Below, one piece after another: positions 63,453 through 64,000 of a DNA stretch of 64,000 nt. The notes beneath the pieces are model-generated. The model was given only the letters and a program-made list of their open reading frames with translations, was not told the origin of the DNA and did not search any database. Numbering within the stretch: position 1 is the stretch's first letter; every line of letters starts with the position of its first letter. The position numbers were made by a program, and so were the translations under genes. Location: positions 124,001 through 188,000 of the forward strand of contig QGON01000069.1 in the NCBI GenBank assembly GCA_003660235.1. Reading direction: 5' to 3'. The stretch is from a bacterium endosymbiont of Escarpia laminata (GTDB lineage Bacteria; Pseudomonadota; Gammaproteobacteria; Chromatiales; Chromatiaceae).

Positions 63453-64000
63453 CTATAGTGCATTTGAGCCAGCGTTTTGCAGTTTCGGCTCAGTGGGTAT
63501 TTCAATCCAGAACTTTGATCCCTCTCCGGGTTCGCTCTCCACGCCGATAGTTCCACCCATGAGTTCAACTATCCGTTTTGATATTGAGAGCCCAATACCT
63601 CTGCCACCAGCCATCTTATCGGCTGCGTGACGGGTGAATGAGTCGAATATGGTGAGCATCTCTTCTTGAGTCATGCCTGTGCCTGTGTCAGAGATGTCAA
63701 TGCGCAGTGTGTCGAAGATCTCCGTTTCAAGCGCAAGAGATACACTGCCATGATCATGATTGTATCTAATGGCGTTGTTAACCAGCTCCCGCAATACTTG
63801 TGTGAGCCGTTCCCGGTCTGCTGTGATTATTATTGGCTGAGGGGGTAAAACAGACCTGAGCTTGATATGGCGTTCTGAGGCCTTCGCTTGAAGTTCGTTG
63901 AGCACGTTTTTGATCATTTGCCCGGCATCGACTCTCTCCAGGGTAAAGGAGGGATTCGTTGAGGTGATCTGATCGAGGTCCAGCAGTGAATTGATCAAGC
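63453..64000 (-). CDS. Histidine kinase, C-terminal part (runs off the window)
   Basis: About 182 C-terminal residues of a sensor kinase. The end of the dimerisation helix (INSLLDLDQI) is visible, then an HATPase domain with the N box (LVNNAIRYNHDHG), the G1 box (DTGTGM), the F box region and the G2 box (GGRGIGLSISKRI), ending in EGSKFWIEIP. The N-terminal sensing part and the phospho-accepting His lie beyond the right edge. Hybrid and stand-alone kinases cannot be told apart from this part. Confidence 0.92.
   Translation of the reverse strand, partial: LINSLLDLDQITSTNPSFTLERVDAGQMIKNVLNELQAKASERHIKLRSVLPPQPIIITADRERLTQVLRELVNNAIRYNHDHGSVSLALETEIFDTLRIDISDTGTGMTQEEMLTIFDSFTRHAADKMAGGRGIGLSISKRIVELMGGTIGVESEPGEGSKFWIEIPTEPKLQNAGSNAL

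Overview
The window looks like a chromosomal segment of a sulfur-oxidising gammaproteobacterium, broadly of the Chromatiales or invertebrate thiotrophic-symbiont kind. The evidence is a sulfur globule protein gene, the gammaproteobacterial order thrS-infC-rpmI-rplT-pheS-pheT-ihfA-merR, ArfB/YaeQ/SrkA/GreB/SelO homologues, and three tRNA genes. The lineage is an inference from gene content; I could not run a search.

Layout. 1-9.8 kb: a periplasmic-type fragment, a diheme cytochrome c, then menaquinone biosynthesis. menE reads rightward and converges on a leftward operon menF-menD-(AlkD-like)-menB-menA-menC-thioesterase. menD is split by a 281-bp insertion exactly inside its thiamine-diphosphate motif. 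10-19 kb: a TVP38/flavin-disulfide-reductase fusion, a duplicated Cys-rich secreted protein, a TetR-controlled RND efflux operon and an ArsM-like arsenite methyltransferase. 19-31.7 kb: a 63-aa unknown gene and a sulfur globule gene that share a promoter type, a CAP-domain protein with Cys repeats, yaeQ-arfB, srkA, greB, a Sel1 protein, a ComEA-like protein, 6-phosphogluconate dehydrogenase, a dUTPase-like protein, a three-gene operon I do not recognise, and selO. 31.8-44.5 kb: a dicarboxylate-type symporter, thrC, several unknown proteins, tRNA-Val, pcm, a lipoprotein plus coiled-coil pair, uvrB, an aspartate-type aminotransferase and a FimT-like pseudopilin.

44.5-50.8 kb is an accessory island at tRNA-Asn. 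A 53-bp sequence covering the tRNA 3' end and its terminator recurs identically at the far side and again, slightly diverged, in the middle. Inside are a DUF4258/XRE pair that looks like a toxin-antitoxin module, a small membrane gene with an in-frame TGA, an FG-GAP/choice-of-anchor-D surface protein, a ribbon-helix-helix protein and a bacteriohemerythrin. No integrase is visible. 50.9-64 kb: an orphan V-ATPase subunit I, a DUF2914 protein, a membrane-anchored receiver plus degenerate GGDEF protein, the translation operon (infC starts with ATC), a MITE-like inverted repeat between pheS and pheT, tRNA-Pro, and a truncated histidine kinase.

Two dispersed repeat families stand out. One is a REP-like palindrome with four copies whose stems vary while the loop is kept. 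The other is the element that splits menD; its relatives lie in the tRNA-Asn island, and its hairpin changes stem sequence but keeps the pairing.
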